Source: Proteobacteria bacterium UBA6492
GTDB lineage: Bacteria; Pseudomonadota; Gammaproteobacteria; UBA6429; Thiohalophilaceae
Assembly (NCBI GenBank): GCA_002436485.1
Contig: DJMK01000203.1
Span: forward strand, 10,478 to 28,927
Reading direction: 5' to 3'
DNA: 18,450 bases
Shown here: piece after piece, positions 7,342 to 14,912 of the stretch
Layout: every line of letters starts with the position of its first letter
Numbering within the stretch: position 1 is the first letter of the stretch
Position numbers and translations under genes: made by a program
Notes under the pieces: generated by a model
The model's input: only the letters and a program-made list of their open reading frames with translations
The model's database searches: none
Told to the model about the DNA's origin: nothing

Positions 7342-8319
7342 ATGTCCGGGCCATTTATACATAACATTGATCCTGTCATTGGACAGATCGGTAGTTTATA
7401 TGTCTGGTGGTATGGACTGACATACACACTCGGCTTCCTTGGGCTGTTTCACTGGTTACGTACGGTACGTAACACACTATCAATGGATGTTCGCCAGGTA
7501 TACGACTTAACCATTTATATGGCCGCGGGCGTATTGATTGGTGGGCGCGCCGTTGAAGTGATCTTTTACGAATGGGCTTACTACAGTCAGCATCCCGCAC
7601 ATATCTTCTGGATCTGGTTAGGCGGTATGTCAACCCACGGCATTCTACTCGGCGGCACACTTGGCACCTTGTTATTTAGCCGTCTAAATCACAAGAGCTT
7701 CCTCTCGCTGGCTGACGAACTGGTGATTCCTGCCGCGTTGATCATGGGTCTGGGACGACTGGGCAATTTTATTGACGGACAGATCGTCGGTAGCGTTACC
7801 GATGTGTGGTGGGCCGTACAGTTTCCGAATGCAGAAGGTTATCGACATCCCGTTGTTTTATACGATGGTCTGAAGAACCTGTTATTGATTCCGATTTTGT
7901 TGTATCTAAGACACTTTCATCCACCACGAGGTTTATTACTCGGCACATTTTTATTTGGCTATGGCTTTTTTCGTATTTTTATCGATTTTTTCAGGGATTA
8001 CCGTACGGACTTGCTTGGCTTGCCGCCAGGGCAGGAATTCAACATCGGGATGAGCGTAATCGGGATCGGCCTGATCATTTGGTCGTTAAAACACAAGCAT
8101 AAAGGTGTCACACCAATCAGCCTGGCTGAAGTTGAAAAGGGCCTGAACATGGATGTGCGCAAAGCAACACGCCTACGCCGCATCATGCTGCGCGTATTAC
8201 TGGTAATTCCGTTATTTATTCCCGGAGACTGGACACAGGATGTGCCTGATCGCTATGGCGAGCGCCACCCCGGCATGCTGCACTCCACGCTTTACCCGGT
8301 TATTCCAGAAAGAAGATAA
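7342..8319 (+). CDS. lgt: Prolipoprotein diacylglyceryl transferase (Lgt family), divergent
   Basis: Lgt transfers diacylglycerol from phosphatidylglycerol to the lipobox cysteine of prelipoproteins in the inner membrane. This 325-residue protein has the family layout: VWWYGLTYTLGF (Tyr24), GGMSTHG (His99), the signature GRLGNFIDGQIVG at 138-150 (Arg139, Asn142, Gly150), RHPVVLYD at 168-175, and GYGFFRIFIDFFR at 206-218 (Tyr207, Arg211). Two acidic positions important in E. coli differ: E151 is Gln147 and E243 is Asp215. After the normal last helix there is an extension of about 70 residues (about 252-325) with an extra hydrophobic segment at 281-295 and a polar tail. The gene starts 7 nt after the antiporter stop with no evident Shine-Dalgarno sequence, so it is probably cotranscribed. 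It could be the housekeeping Lgt or a specialised paralogue. Confidence 0.85.
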   Translation: MSGPFIHNIDPVIGQIGSLYVWWYGLTYTLGFLGLFHWLRTVRNTLSMDVRQVYDLTIYMAAGVLIGGRAVEVIFYEWAYYSQHPAHIFWIWLGGMSTHGILLGGTLGTLLFSRLNHKSFLSLADELVIPAALIMGLGRLGNFIDGQIVGSVTDVWWAVQFPNAEGYRHPVVLYDGLKNLLLIPILLYLRHFHPPRGLLLGTFLFGYGFFRIFIDFFRDYRTDLLGLPPGQEFNIGMSVIGIGLIIWSLKHKHKGVTPISLAEVEKGLNMDVRKATRLRRIMLRVLLVIPLFIPGDWTQDVPDRYGERHPGMLHSTLYPVIPERR

Positions 8320-8333
8320 AAGAACAATTGAAT

Positions 8334-9062
8334 TCAGACTTCGACAGGTTCCGCCTGTCTGCGCCAGACCGGTGCGCCACCACTGGATTTTTCCAGCGCA
8401 TCCAGTCTTTGTTCATGCTGACTCACTTCATCGGGAGTGGCACGTATGACTTTTAATGCGGGGCGATCAGTTCGTACCGGTTGAAATTTTTGCTCGCCAG
8501 TTGGCGTGGTATCCGCTTGTTCTTCGCCCAGGCCAAGGGTAGCCTGTCCACCGGTCATGGACAGGTAAACATCAGAAAGAATTTCTGCGTCCAGTAACGC
8601 ACCATGCAACTCACGATGGGAATTGTTTATCTCGTAACGTTTGCACAAGGCATCCAGGTTATTTTTCTGACCGGGGTGCATCTTGCGCGCCAGCTTGAGT
8701 GTGTCGATGACCTTGCAGTGTCGGTATAACCCTTTCCATTTTTTATCGAGACGTTGATATTCCGCATCGATAAAACCGACATCAAACGGTGCATTATGAA
8801 TAATCAGCTCAGCATCTTTCAGGTAAGCCAACAAGTCATCCGCAATTTCTTCAAAGCGGGGTTTATCGGCCAGGAATTCAGTAGTGATGCCATGTACTTC
8901 GATGGCACCTTCATCAATTTCGCGATCAGGATTCAGGTAATAATGAAAACGCTTATCGGTCAGGCGACGATTAATCAACTCGACGCAACCTATTTCGATG
9001 ATACGATGGCCGTCAGACGGTTCCAGGCCCGTCGTCTCGGTATCAAGCACTATTTGTCGCAA
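8334..9062 (-). CDS. dnaQ: DNA polymerase III epsilon subunit (3'-5' proofreading exonuclease)
   Basis: DnaQ proofreads replication errors as part of the Pol III core. The 242 residues hold a full DEDDh exonuclease domain (about 1-168): Asp7 and Glu9 (VLDTETTG), Asp94 (HNAPFDVGF), His153 and Asp158 (HGALLDAE). The C-terminal tail, which binds the polymerase alpha subunit in E. coli, is present and Gln/Arg-rich. The start is TTG at 9062: the frame is closed by a TAG at 9075-9077, the next candidate (GTG) would remove residues just before Asp7, and GGAG at 9069-9072 has 6-nt spacing. It begins at the residue matching E. coli R7, so the N-terminus is a few residues shorter. It follows rnhA on the same strand. 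Confidence 0.96.
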   Translation of the reverse strand: MRQIVLDTETTGLEPSDGHRIIEIGCVELINRRLTDKRFHYYLNPDREIDEGAIEVHGITTEFLADKPRFEEIADDLLAYLKDAELIIHNAPFDVGFIDAEYQRLDKKWKGLYRHCKVIDTLKLARKMHPGQKNNLDALCKRYEINNSHRELHGALLDAEILSDVYLSMTGGQATLGLGEEQADTTPTGEQKFQPVRTDRPALKVIRATPDEVSQHEQRLDALEKSSGGAPVWRRQAEPVEV

Positions 9063-9068
9063 TTGACT

Positions 9069-9073
9069 CTCCC
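9069..9073 (-). promoter_or_regulatory. Ribosome binding site fixing the TTG start of dnaQ
   Basis: On the minus strand GGGAG lies 6 nt before the TTG at 9062. A stop codon in the same frame just upstream (9077-9075) leaves TTG as the only start that keeps the catalytic Asp7/Glu9 segment intact. Confidence 0.7.
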
Positions 9074-9102
9074 ACTAAGTCAAAATTGAATTATGAATTT
9101 TT

Positions 9103-9117
9103 CCTCTTCCAAAGAGG
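9103..9117 (-). other. Intercistronic hairpin between rnhA and dnaQ
   Basis: On the minus strand CCTCTT-TGG-AAGAGG forms a perfect 6-bp stem with a 3-nt loop, followed by AAAAATT rather than a T-run. It sits between the rnhA stop and the dnaQ start on the shared transcript. It is not a classical terminator; it could slow transcription, protect the 3' end of rnhA message or set relative expression. Confidence 0.4.
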
Positions 9118-9123
9118 CCTGCC

Positions 9124-9561
9124 TTACAGCTCGTCGATACCTCGATTGGCAAGCTGATCGGCACGTTCATTTTCATCATGGCCACTGTGTCCACGTACCC
9201 AGTGCCATTCGACCTGGTGCTGCCCCACTGCAGCATCAAGACGTTGCCAGAGATCCATGTTTTTGACAGGTTTGCGGTTGGCCGTGCGCCAACCATTTTG
9301 TTTCCACTTTTGCATCCACTGGGTAATGCCATTTTTGACATACTCGGAGTCCGTGGTCAAACGCACCTTGCAATCACGTTTCAGGCTTTCCAGCGCCATG
9401 ATAGCCGCCATCAGTTCCATGCGATTATTGGTGGTATTCTGCTCACCGCCATAGAATTCTTTCTCGGTTTCACCATAGCGCAACAGCACACCCCAGCCAC
9501 CAGGACCGGGATTTCCGCGGCAGGCACCATCGGTAAACACTTCAACGAGGCTAACTGACAT
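9124..9561 (-). CDS. rnhA: Ribonuclease HI
   Basis: RNase HI degrades the RNA strand of RNA-DNA hybrids in the cytoplasm. From the chosen ATG at 9561 it has 145 residues, close to the E. coli 155. The catalytic set is complete: Asp11 (VFTDGACRGNPGPGG), Glu49 (NRMELMAA), Asp71 (TTDSEYV), His125 (VRGHSGH) and Asp135 (NERADQLA). An ATG 27 nt further upstream (9588) is in frame, but the 9561 start has AAGGA at 5-nt spacing and matches the E. coli N-terminus. The first 11 nt of rnhA overlap the 3' end of the yafS-like gene, so the two are likely translated together. Unlike in E. coli, where rnhA and dnaQ diverge, here they run in the same direction. Confidence 0.97.
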   Translation of the reverse strand: MSVSLVEVFTDGACRGNPGPGGWGVLLRYGETEKEFYGGEQNTTNNRMELMAAIMALESLKRDCKVRLTTDSEYVKNGITQWMQKWKQNGWRTANRKPVKNMDLWQRLDAAVGQHQVEWHWVRGHSGHDENERADQLANRGIDEL

Positions 9562-10360
9562 GCTTATCCTTGTTCTGAAAAGGTTCAACGAGACCCGGGC
9601 TCACAACCGGTTTTACCTGGGCCCGCCAACTTGGACGAATAGGTGTCAGCGTGGTCACACGCTTCCTGGCAACAATCATATTGGCCGCACCCAGGAATGG
9701 CCAGCATCGCTTGCCCATGCCCTCAGTGAAGCCCAAACGCTGCGATATACGCCTGCTCTGCACCGGGGGCTGATAGAAATAACCTTGCATGCTGCTGACA
9801 TCAAAGCCCAGCAGCGCCATCCAGTCACGGATGCGTGTTGTGCTTAAAAATCGCCCACACCAGGGCGCCCTTTTGCGCCAACCGACCGACCAGCGCCAGA
9901 ACGTCCATAGACTGCGGGGATTAAACACCAGCATGACCAGGTGACCTTCCGGGACCAGCACCCTGTCTACTTCTCGCAGAATGTTATGCGGCGTGAGCGA
10001 GAACTCCAGGGTATGGGGCAGCACCACGATATCTAGACTGTCTGTCTGGATGGGCAAGGCATCAGGTAACCCATGAAAGCCCGTTTTATCATCTTCTGGC
10101 GTTGAAGGAAGAAAATCCATGATTGAACAATGCGATACTCGGCTCTGAGCGAGCCAGTCATTAGTGGGTAAGCGACCAAGCTGTAACAGGTGAAAGCCAA
10201 ACAAATCCGTTAAAGCAGATGATAATATTGTGGTTTCTTGCTCAGCCAGCCGCTTGCCCAGTGGACTTTGGTACCACTGCTGCAATTTTGGCCATGCCGT
10301 GTCCAGCTCGCCACAGCGATGAAACTGCTTTTCACTACGTTTGTTCCTGAAGTAACCCAT
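9551..10360 (-). CDS. yafS: YafS-like SAM-dependent methyltransferase-fold protein
   Basis: This 269-residue protein has the Methyltransf_11 type class I fold and resembles E. coli YafS, which is also next to rnhA. The stretch FGFHLLQLGRL (54-64) occupies the position of SAM motif I but lacks the usual D-x-G-x-G. DALPIQTDSLDIVVLPHTLEF (100-120) corresponds to the motif II/III region, and ILREVDRVLVPEGHLVM (127-143) to the segment just after. The matching ending IVARKR is at 229-234. The substrate is unknown. The weak motif I suggests unusual cofactor binding or loss of activity. The ATG at 10360 has no clear ribosome site. It is first in the yafS-rnhA-dnaQ run and is divergent from mltD. Confidence 0.85.
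   Translation of the reverse strand: MGYFRNKRSEKQFHRCGELDTAWPKLQQWYQSPLGKRLAEQETTILSSALTDLFGFHLLQLGRLPTNDWLAQSRVSHCSIMDFLPSTPEDDKTGFHGLPDALPIQTDSLDIVVLPHTLEFSLTPHNILREVDRVLVPEGHLVMLVFNPRSLWTFWRWSVGWRKRAPWCGRFLSTTRIRDWMALLGFDVSSMQGYFYQPPVQSRRISQRLGFTEGMGKRCWPFLGAANMIVARKRVTTLTPIRPSWRAQVKPVVSPGLVEPFQNKDKHVS
9567..9571 (-). promoter_or_regulatory. Ribosome binding site of rnhA
   Basis: AAGGA on the minus strand is 5 nt before the ATG at 9561, favouring that start over the upstream in-frame ATG at 9588. It lies inside the end of the yafS-like coding region. Confidence 0.65.
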
Positions 10361-10413
10361 GGCTGAACCAGTTTTCCAATGTCATATTTAATTTTATTCT
10401 GAGAATGCCGACC

Positions 10414-10442
10414 TTGACCCTGTAGACACTCCTAACTAGTAT
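10414..10442 (+). promoter_or_regulatory. Possible sigma-70 promoter for mltD
   Basis: TTGACC (10414-10419) and TAGTAT (10437-10442) are separated by 17 nt, matching consensus at 5 of 6 and 4 of 6 positions. Transcription would start near 10449, giving a leader of about 30 nt that is AT-rich. This is pattern matching only. The rest of the 118-bp gap between yafS and mltD is AT-rich, with no other structure that I can support. Confidence 0.45.
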
Positions 10443-10478
10443 GCAAATTATTAATTATATTAACTGCTTAGAAGAAAA

Positions 10479-12173
10479 ATGAAACGTATCGGTTTAATTT
10501 TAGCCATATCGATCCTGTTTAGTGGTTGCGCCCTGTTAAAACCACAACACAGCGAACCTGAACCCAAAAAAGTATCGGCGATTACCGATATTCCTCTGCA
10601 CTATTCTGTGCTGGGTGATGCAAGTTTTCCTGCTCACCACTATGAGCCTATCACTATCAGCACGCAAGTCAGTAATCCCATCAGGGAACCCAAAGAGATA
10701 TTAGCCGCGGATGCTAATATTGATGAAATGTATCCTGCCATTACGCTGGATCTCTGGGAACGGATTCGCAGTGGCTTCACATTACCGGTTCGTGAACACA
10801 AACGTATCGATCAGCAGTTAAGCTGGTATGCCCGTCACCAGGAATACCTGGATCGTGTTGCAGATCGTGCAACACCTTACATGTACTACATAGTTGAAGA
10901 GCTGGAAAAAAATAATATTCCGATGGAGATTGCGCTGTTACCAATCGTGGAAAGTGCGTTTAAACCTTTTGCCTATTCACACGGGCGCGCTTCAGGTATC
11001 TGGCAATTCATTCCCTCAACCGGTCGTCTTTATGGTCTGAAGCAGGACTGGTGGTATGACGGACGTCGCGATGTTTACGAATCAACCCAGGCTGCGATTC
11101 GTTTGTTAACCGCCTTGCACAAGGAATTCAATGGTGACTGGTTACACGCTCTTGCGGCCTATAACTCCGGTAGCGGTAATGTACGCAAAGCCATTCGACG
11201 TAACTTGAAGCGTGGCAAGTCAATAGACTTCTTTGCGCTGGATTTACCACGCGAAACCGAAGCCTATGTGCCCAAGTTACTTGCACTGGCAGAACTGGTC
11301 GCTGATCCAGCGGCTCATAACATCAAGCTCAGCAGCATTCCCAATAAGCCCTATTTCGAGAAAGTCGATATCGGATCACAAATCGATCTGGCGCTGGTAG
11401 CTGAGCTTGCCGAAATGCCACTGGATGATGTTTATCATCTGAATCCTGCTTACAATCGATGGGCGACATCACCCAATGGTCCGCATCACCTGCTGTTTCC
11501 CCTGGATAAGGCGACACTCTTCAAGGTCAATCTCGAAAAGTATCCACCTGAGAAACGTATACAGTGGGTACGTCACCGTATTCGCAGTGGCGAAACGATT
11601 ATCACGATTGCGAACAAATACAACACCGATGTGGCAACCATCAAGCGCGTGAATCGTATCCGTGGAAGCAGGTTGCGAGCAGGCCATCACCTGACTATTC
11701 CGGTTGCCAGTAAATCCCTGGCCAGCTACCGCTATAGCGCCAACCAGCGCAAGCAAACACAACAGAATATTCCACGTAAAGGCATCAAGGTCACACACAT
11801 CGTTCAAACCGGCGACACCTTCTGGGAGCTTGCACAACGGCATAATGTGGGTGTGCGCTCGCTGGCCAAATGGAACAGTATGGCACCACGCGACCCGTTG
11901 GTACCGGGTCAGAAGCTGGTTATCTGGTCGCGCAACAACGGCGCATCGATTGATGATGATATAGCTTATATCAAGGCACCACCGCGTCGTAGCGTCACAC
12001 AACGCGTCGGTTACCGGGTAAGACGTGGCGACTCGCTGACTCGCATTGCGCAAAAGTTCAACGTCTCAGTGCAACAGCTGTTGCAGTGGAACAAGAAGGT
12101 ATCCAAAAGCAAGTACCTGCAACCCGGACAACGCCTGACGGTTTACGTTGACGTCACCCGTACTTCAAGCTAA
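10479..12173 (+). CDS. mltD: Membrane-bound lytic murein transglycosylase D with three LysM repeats
   Basis: MltD cleaves peptidoglycan glycan strands between MurNAc and GlcNAc, forming 1,6-anhydro ends, from the periplasmic face of the outer membrane. The 564 residues begin with a lipoprotein signal peptide whose lipobox FSGC puts the lipidated cysteine at 17; the next residue is Ala, consistent with outer-membrane sorting. The SLT domain (about 135-245) has the catalytic Glu158 in LPIVESAF, then ASGIWQFIPSTGRLYGL and HALAAYNSGSGNVRKAI. LysM glycan-binding repeats lie at about 365-409, 438-483 and 511-556. E. coli MltD is shorter (452 residues, two LysM). The ribosome site AGAAG is weak. The gene is divergent from yafS and convergent with yejF. 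Confidence 0.96.
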   Translation: MKRIGLILAISILFSGCALLKPQHSEPEPKKVSAITDIPLHYSVLGDASFPAHHYEPITISTQVSNPIREPKEILAADANIDEMYPAITLDLWERIRSGFTLPVREHKRIDQQLSWYARHQEYLDRVADRATPYMYYIVEELEKNNIPMEIALLPIVESAFKPFAYSHGRASGIWQFIPSTGRLYGLKQDWWYDGRRDVYESTQAAIRLLTALHKEFNGDWLHALAAYNSGSGNVRKAIRRNLKRGKSIDFFALDLPRETEAYVPKLLALAELVADPAAHNIKLSSIPNKPYFEKVDIGSQIDLALVAELAEMPLDDVYHLNPAYNRWATSPNGPHHLLFPLDKATLFKVNLEKYPPEKRIQWVRHRIRSGETIITIANKYNTDVATIKRVNRIRGSRLRAGHHLTIPVASKSLASYRYSANQRKQTQQNIPRKGIKVTHIVQTGDTFWELAQRHNVGVRSLAKWNSMAPRDPLVPGQKLVIWSRNNGASIDDDIAYIKAPPRRSVTQRVGYRVRRGDSLTRIAQKFNVSVQQLLQWNKKVSKSKYLQPGQRLTVYVDVTRTSS

Positions 12174-12204
12174 TCACTAACAGAAACTGCGCGATAAGCG
12201 GCAA

Positions 12205-13851
12205 TCAGCGTCGTTCGGATCTTTCGGTAAACAAGGAAGCAGATAACAAGGTTTGCGTATAGTCATTTGCCGGCTTTTCAAATATTGCTTCCGTCTCGCC
12301 ACTTTCAATCACCTTACCATGTTGCATAACCAGTATTCTGTGCGCCATGGATCGGATAACCGTAAGGTCATGCGTAATAAACAGGTAACTGATCCCGTGT
12401 TTACGCTGTAACTGTACCAGCAATTCAAGCACCTGCTTTTGCACCGACACGTCCAGCGCACTGGTTGGCTCATCGAGCATAATTAACTTTGGTTCAAGCA
12501 CCACTGCACGGGCGATCGCGATCCGCTGGCGCTGACCACCCGAAAACTCATGGGGATAGCGAGACAACATGTCACTTTCAAGCCCGACTTCATTCATTAC
12601 GTTGAGAATACGTTCATGATGTTCACTGGCGGATTGTTCAGGAAAATGTATTTTCAGGCCTTCGCGGATAATTTGCTCAATAGTAAAGCGTGGCGATAGC
12701 GATGAGAATGGATCCTGGAACACGATCTGAAAATGTCGTCGTAGTGGGCGTAATTGCCGTTCAGGTATTGTGTTGATGGTCTCCTTATCAAAGGTGATAT
12801 CCCCTTCACAGCTTTGCAGACGTAGCAGGCACATCCCCAGCGTCGTCTTGCCAGAACCTGACTCCCCAACCACACCCAGTGTTTCCCCCTGGCGCAGGGT
12901 TAACGTAACATCATCCACTGCCTTGATATCGGCAATTTTGCGGCGAAAGAATCCTGCCTTTACCGGAAAGTAACAACGAATTTGCTGCGCGCTTAACAAC
13001 TCTGGCCAATCGGCACGTTCCTGCTGGGTGGTCTCCTCGATCATTTTTACTGGTCGACTTGCCAACAGGTGTTTCGTATATTCATGACCCGGTCTTTCAA
13101 ACAGATCGGCAACATTTGCCTCTTCTACCAAATGTCCTTCCTGCATCACGCAGATGTTGTTCGCAAAACGACGCACCATGTTGAGGTCATGCGTGATCAT
13201 CAACACCGCCATACCGAACTCGCGTTGCAAGTCCTCAAGTAATTCAAGAATCTGTACCTGTATGGTGACATCCAGCGCCGTTGTCGGCTCATCTGCAATC
13301 AGTAAACGGGGGTTACAGGCCAATGCCATGGCAATCATGACACGCTGGCGTTGACCACCGGAAAGCATGTGTGGAAAGGCATCAATGCGTTTGTGTGGAT
13401 CAACAATGCCGGTCCTGTCCAGCATCTCGATCATACGCTGCCTGGCTGCAGACTTGCTCAAGCCTTCGTGTAAAATCAGTGGCTCAGTCAATTGATCGCC
13501 GACCGTGTATACCGGGTTGAGTGCCGTCATCGGCTCCTGGAAGATCAGCGCAATGTCGCGGCCACGAATCGCGCGCATGTCCGGTTCACCGAGTGTCAAC
13601 AAATCCTGATCATCGAAAAGAATCTTGCCGGTTGGGTACTGTGTCTGCGCACGCTCATGTAACTGCAAAATAGAAAGCGCTGTCACCGACTTGCCCGAAC
13701 CAGACTCGCCTACCAATGCCAGTTTTTCACCGGGCGCAATATCAAAACTAACATTATGTACAACCTGCTTTTGCTCGCTACCCTTTCGGCCAAAAGCAAC
13801 GGACAGGTCCTGTATGCTGAGTAATGGTGTCGTGTGGTTACTCTGAGTCAC
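12205..13851 (-). CDS. yejF: Peptide ABC transporter, fused double ATPase YejF
   Basis: YejF powers the YejABEF importer, which in E. coli takes up peptides and microcin C. The 548 residues contain two complete ABC cassettes. The first has Walker A GESGSGKS at 48-55, signature LSGGQRQR at 163-170 and Walker B LLIADEPTTALD at 183-194. The second has Walker A GESGSGKT at 329-336, signature FSGGQRQR at 436-443 and Walker B LIMLDEPTSALD at 456-467. Both have the H-loop His (ITHDL). The C-terminal oligopeptide-transporter extension follows each cassette. The start is GTG at 13851, two nt after the yejE stop, with AAGGG inside the end of yejE as ribosome site. It is the last gene of the operon, converging on mltD with a 31-bp gap in which I see no convincing terminator. 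Confidence 0.96.
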   Translation of the reverse strand: MTQSNHTTPLLSIQDLSVAFGRKGSEQKQVVHNVSFDIAPGEKLALVGESGSGKSVTALSILQLHERAQTQYPTGKILFDDQDLLTLGEPDMRAIRGRDIALIFQEPMTALNPVYTVGDQLTEPLILHEGLSKSAARQRMIEMLDRTGIVDPHKRIDAFPHMLSGGQRQRVMIAMALACNPRLLIADEPTTALDVTIQVQILELLEDLQREFGMAVLMITHDLNMVRRFANNICVMQEGHLVEEANVADLFERPGHEYTKHLLASRPVKMIEETTQQERADWPELLSAQQIRCYFPVKAGFFRRKIADIKAVDDVTLTLRQGETLGVVGESGSGKTTLGMCLLRLQSCEGDITFDKETINTIPERQLRPLRRHFQIVFQDPFSSLSPRFTIEQIIREGLKIHFPEQSASEHHERILNVMNEVGLESDMLSRYPHEFSGGQRQRIAIARAVVLEPKLIMLDEPTSALDVSVQKQVLELLVQLQRKHGISYLFITHDLTVIRSMAHRILVMQHGKVIESGETEAIFEKPANDYTQTLLSASLFTERSERR

Positions 13852-13853
13852 TG

Positions 13854-14912
13854 CTAACCCTTGCGTGTATCAAATGCTTCACGAACACCCTCACCGATGA
13901 AGATGAGCAGGTTCAGCGTGCCGACCAGCACAATGAAGGTGAACATGGATAACCACCAGGCCGAAATATTGTCTTTACCCTGCGCCAACAGGTCACCGAG
14001 ACTGGGCGTTGGTGGGGGCACACCAAGGCCAAGAAAATCCAGGCTAGTTAGCGCAATGATGGCACCGCTGATTCGAAACGGCAGGAAAGTCACCACCGGC
14101 GTCATACTGTTGGGCAAAAGATGTTTGAACATGATATTGCGATTGGACACACCCATCGCACGTGCTGCCGTGACGTAATCCATATTGCGGCCACGCAGAA
14201 ATTCTGCCCGCACGTAATCAGCCAGCCCCATCCAGCCAAACAGTGACAGGATAATCAATAATAACAACATGCTGGGTGTAAAGATCGAGGCGAAAATGAT
14301 CAACAGGTATAACTCCGGCATGGAAGACCATATCTCGATCAACCGCTGCGCAAACAGATCCAGTTTACCGCCAAAGTAACCCTGCAAGGCCCCCGCGATC
14401 ACGCCCATAACAATACCAAGAAATGTCAGGCCAAGCGCAAAAATCACCGACAGCCGAAAACCATAAATTAATCGTGCCAGCACATCGCGCCCGTGATCAT
14501 CGGTACCGAGCAGGTTGTCAGCAGACGGCGGTGCCGGATTTGGGTGCCTGGTAAAATAGTTAATAGTGTCATAGCTATAGGGATTGAATGGATACCACGC
14601 CCAGTTATCTCCCTTGCTTAACAGTTCGCGCACATAGGGATCGTTGTAATCCGCCTCGGTATCAAACTCTCCCCCAAAGAACGATTCCGAGTATTCCTTG
14701 AAGATGGGAAAATAATAGGCATCATTGAAATGCACGAGAACTGGTTTGTCGTTACTCCAGACTTCAGCGAACAGGCTTAACACAAAAAGCACGACAAATA
14801 TTTTCAGGCTAATGTAACCGCGCCGGTTGTTTTTAAACCGTAACCAGCTTCGATAATACGGCGATCCATACCGATGCTGGCTCTTGAACAGGTTTTTAAT
14901 ACGCCGAATCAT
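13854..14912 (-). CDS. yejE: Peptide ABC transporter permease YejE
   Basis: This is an inner-membrane permease of the DppC/OppC type, 352 residues. It has one N-terminal helix (about 35-51), then a long periplasmic segment typical of YejE, the conserved LLGTDDHGRDVLARLIYG at 134-151, and the five-helix BPD_transp_1 domain. The EAA-type loop that contacts the ATPase is TAARAMGVSNRNIMFKHLLP at 248-267. The PSLGDLLAQG motif is at 303-312. The ATG overlaps the yejB stop by 4 nt (ATGA) and the stop is 2 nt before yejF, so translation is probably coupled. Confidence 0.96.
   Translation of the reverse strand: MIRRIKNLFKSQHRYGSPYYRSWLRFKNNRRGYISLKIFVVLFVLSLFAEVWSNDKPVLVHFNDAYYFPIFKEYSESFFGGEFDTEADYNDPYVRELLSKGDNWAWYPFNPYSYDTINYFTRHPNPAPPSADNLLGTDDHGRDVLARLIYGFRLSVIFALGLTFLGIVMGVIAGALQGYFGGKLDLFAQRLIEIWSSMPELYLLIIFASIFTPSMLLLLIILSLFGWMGLADYVRAEFLRGRNMDYVTAARAMGVSNRNIMFKHLLPNSMTPVVTFLPFRISGAIIALTSLDFLGLGVPPPTPSLGDLLAQGKDNISAWWLSMFTFIVLVGTLNLLIFIGEGVREAFDTRKG

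Noticed and set aside
8343..8359. Inverted repeat GACAGG-TTCCG-CCTGTC near the convergent ends of lgt and dnaQ, considered as a terminator
   Set aside because: It lies inside the end of the dnaQ coding region and has no T-run on either side, so I do not call it a terminator.
9178..9558. Plus-strand open frame of 126 codons across rnhA
   Set aside because: It is antisense to rnhA, whose catalytic residues are all present.
9562..9588. Upstream in-frame ATG for rnhA
   Set aside because: The ATG at 9561 has AAGGA at 5-nt spacing and matches the N-terminal length of E. coli RNase HI.
10361..10478. Gap between yafS and mltD searched for a gloB remnant or small RNA
   Set aside because: The sequence is AT-rich, has no open frame resembling glyoxalase II, and shows no convincing hairpin and T-run.
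11469..12053. Long minus-strand open frame (194 codons) opposite the 3' half of mltD
   Set aside because: It is wholly antisense to the LysM region of mltD, its translation has no recognisable motif, and the plus-strand product is unmistakable.
12174..12204. Gap between the convergent ends of mltD and yejF searched for a bidirectional terminator
   Set aside because: I find no stem with a following T-run within the 31 bp.
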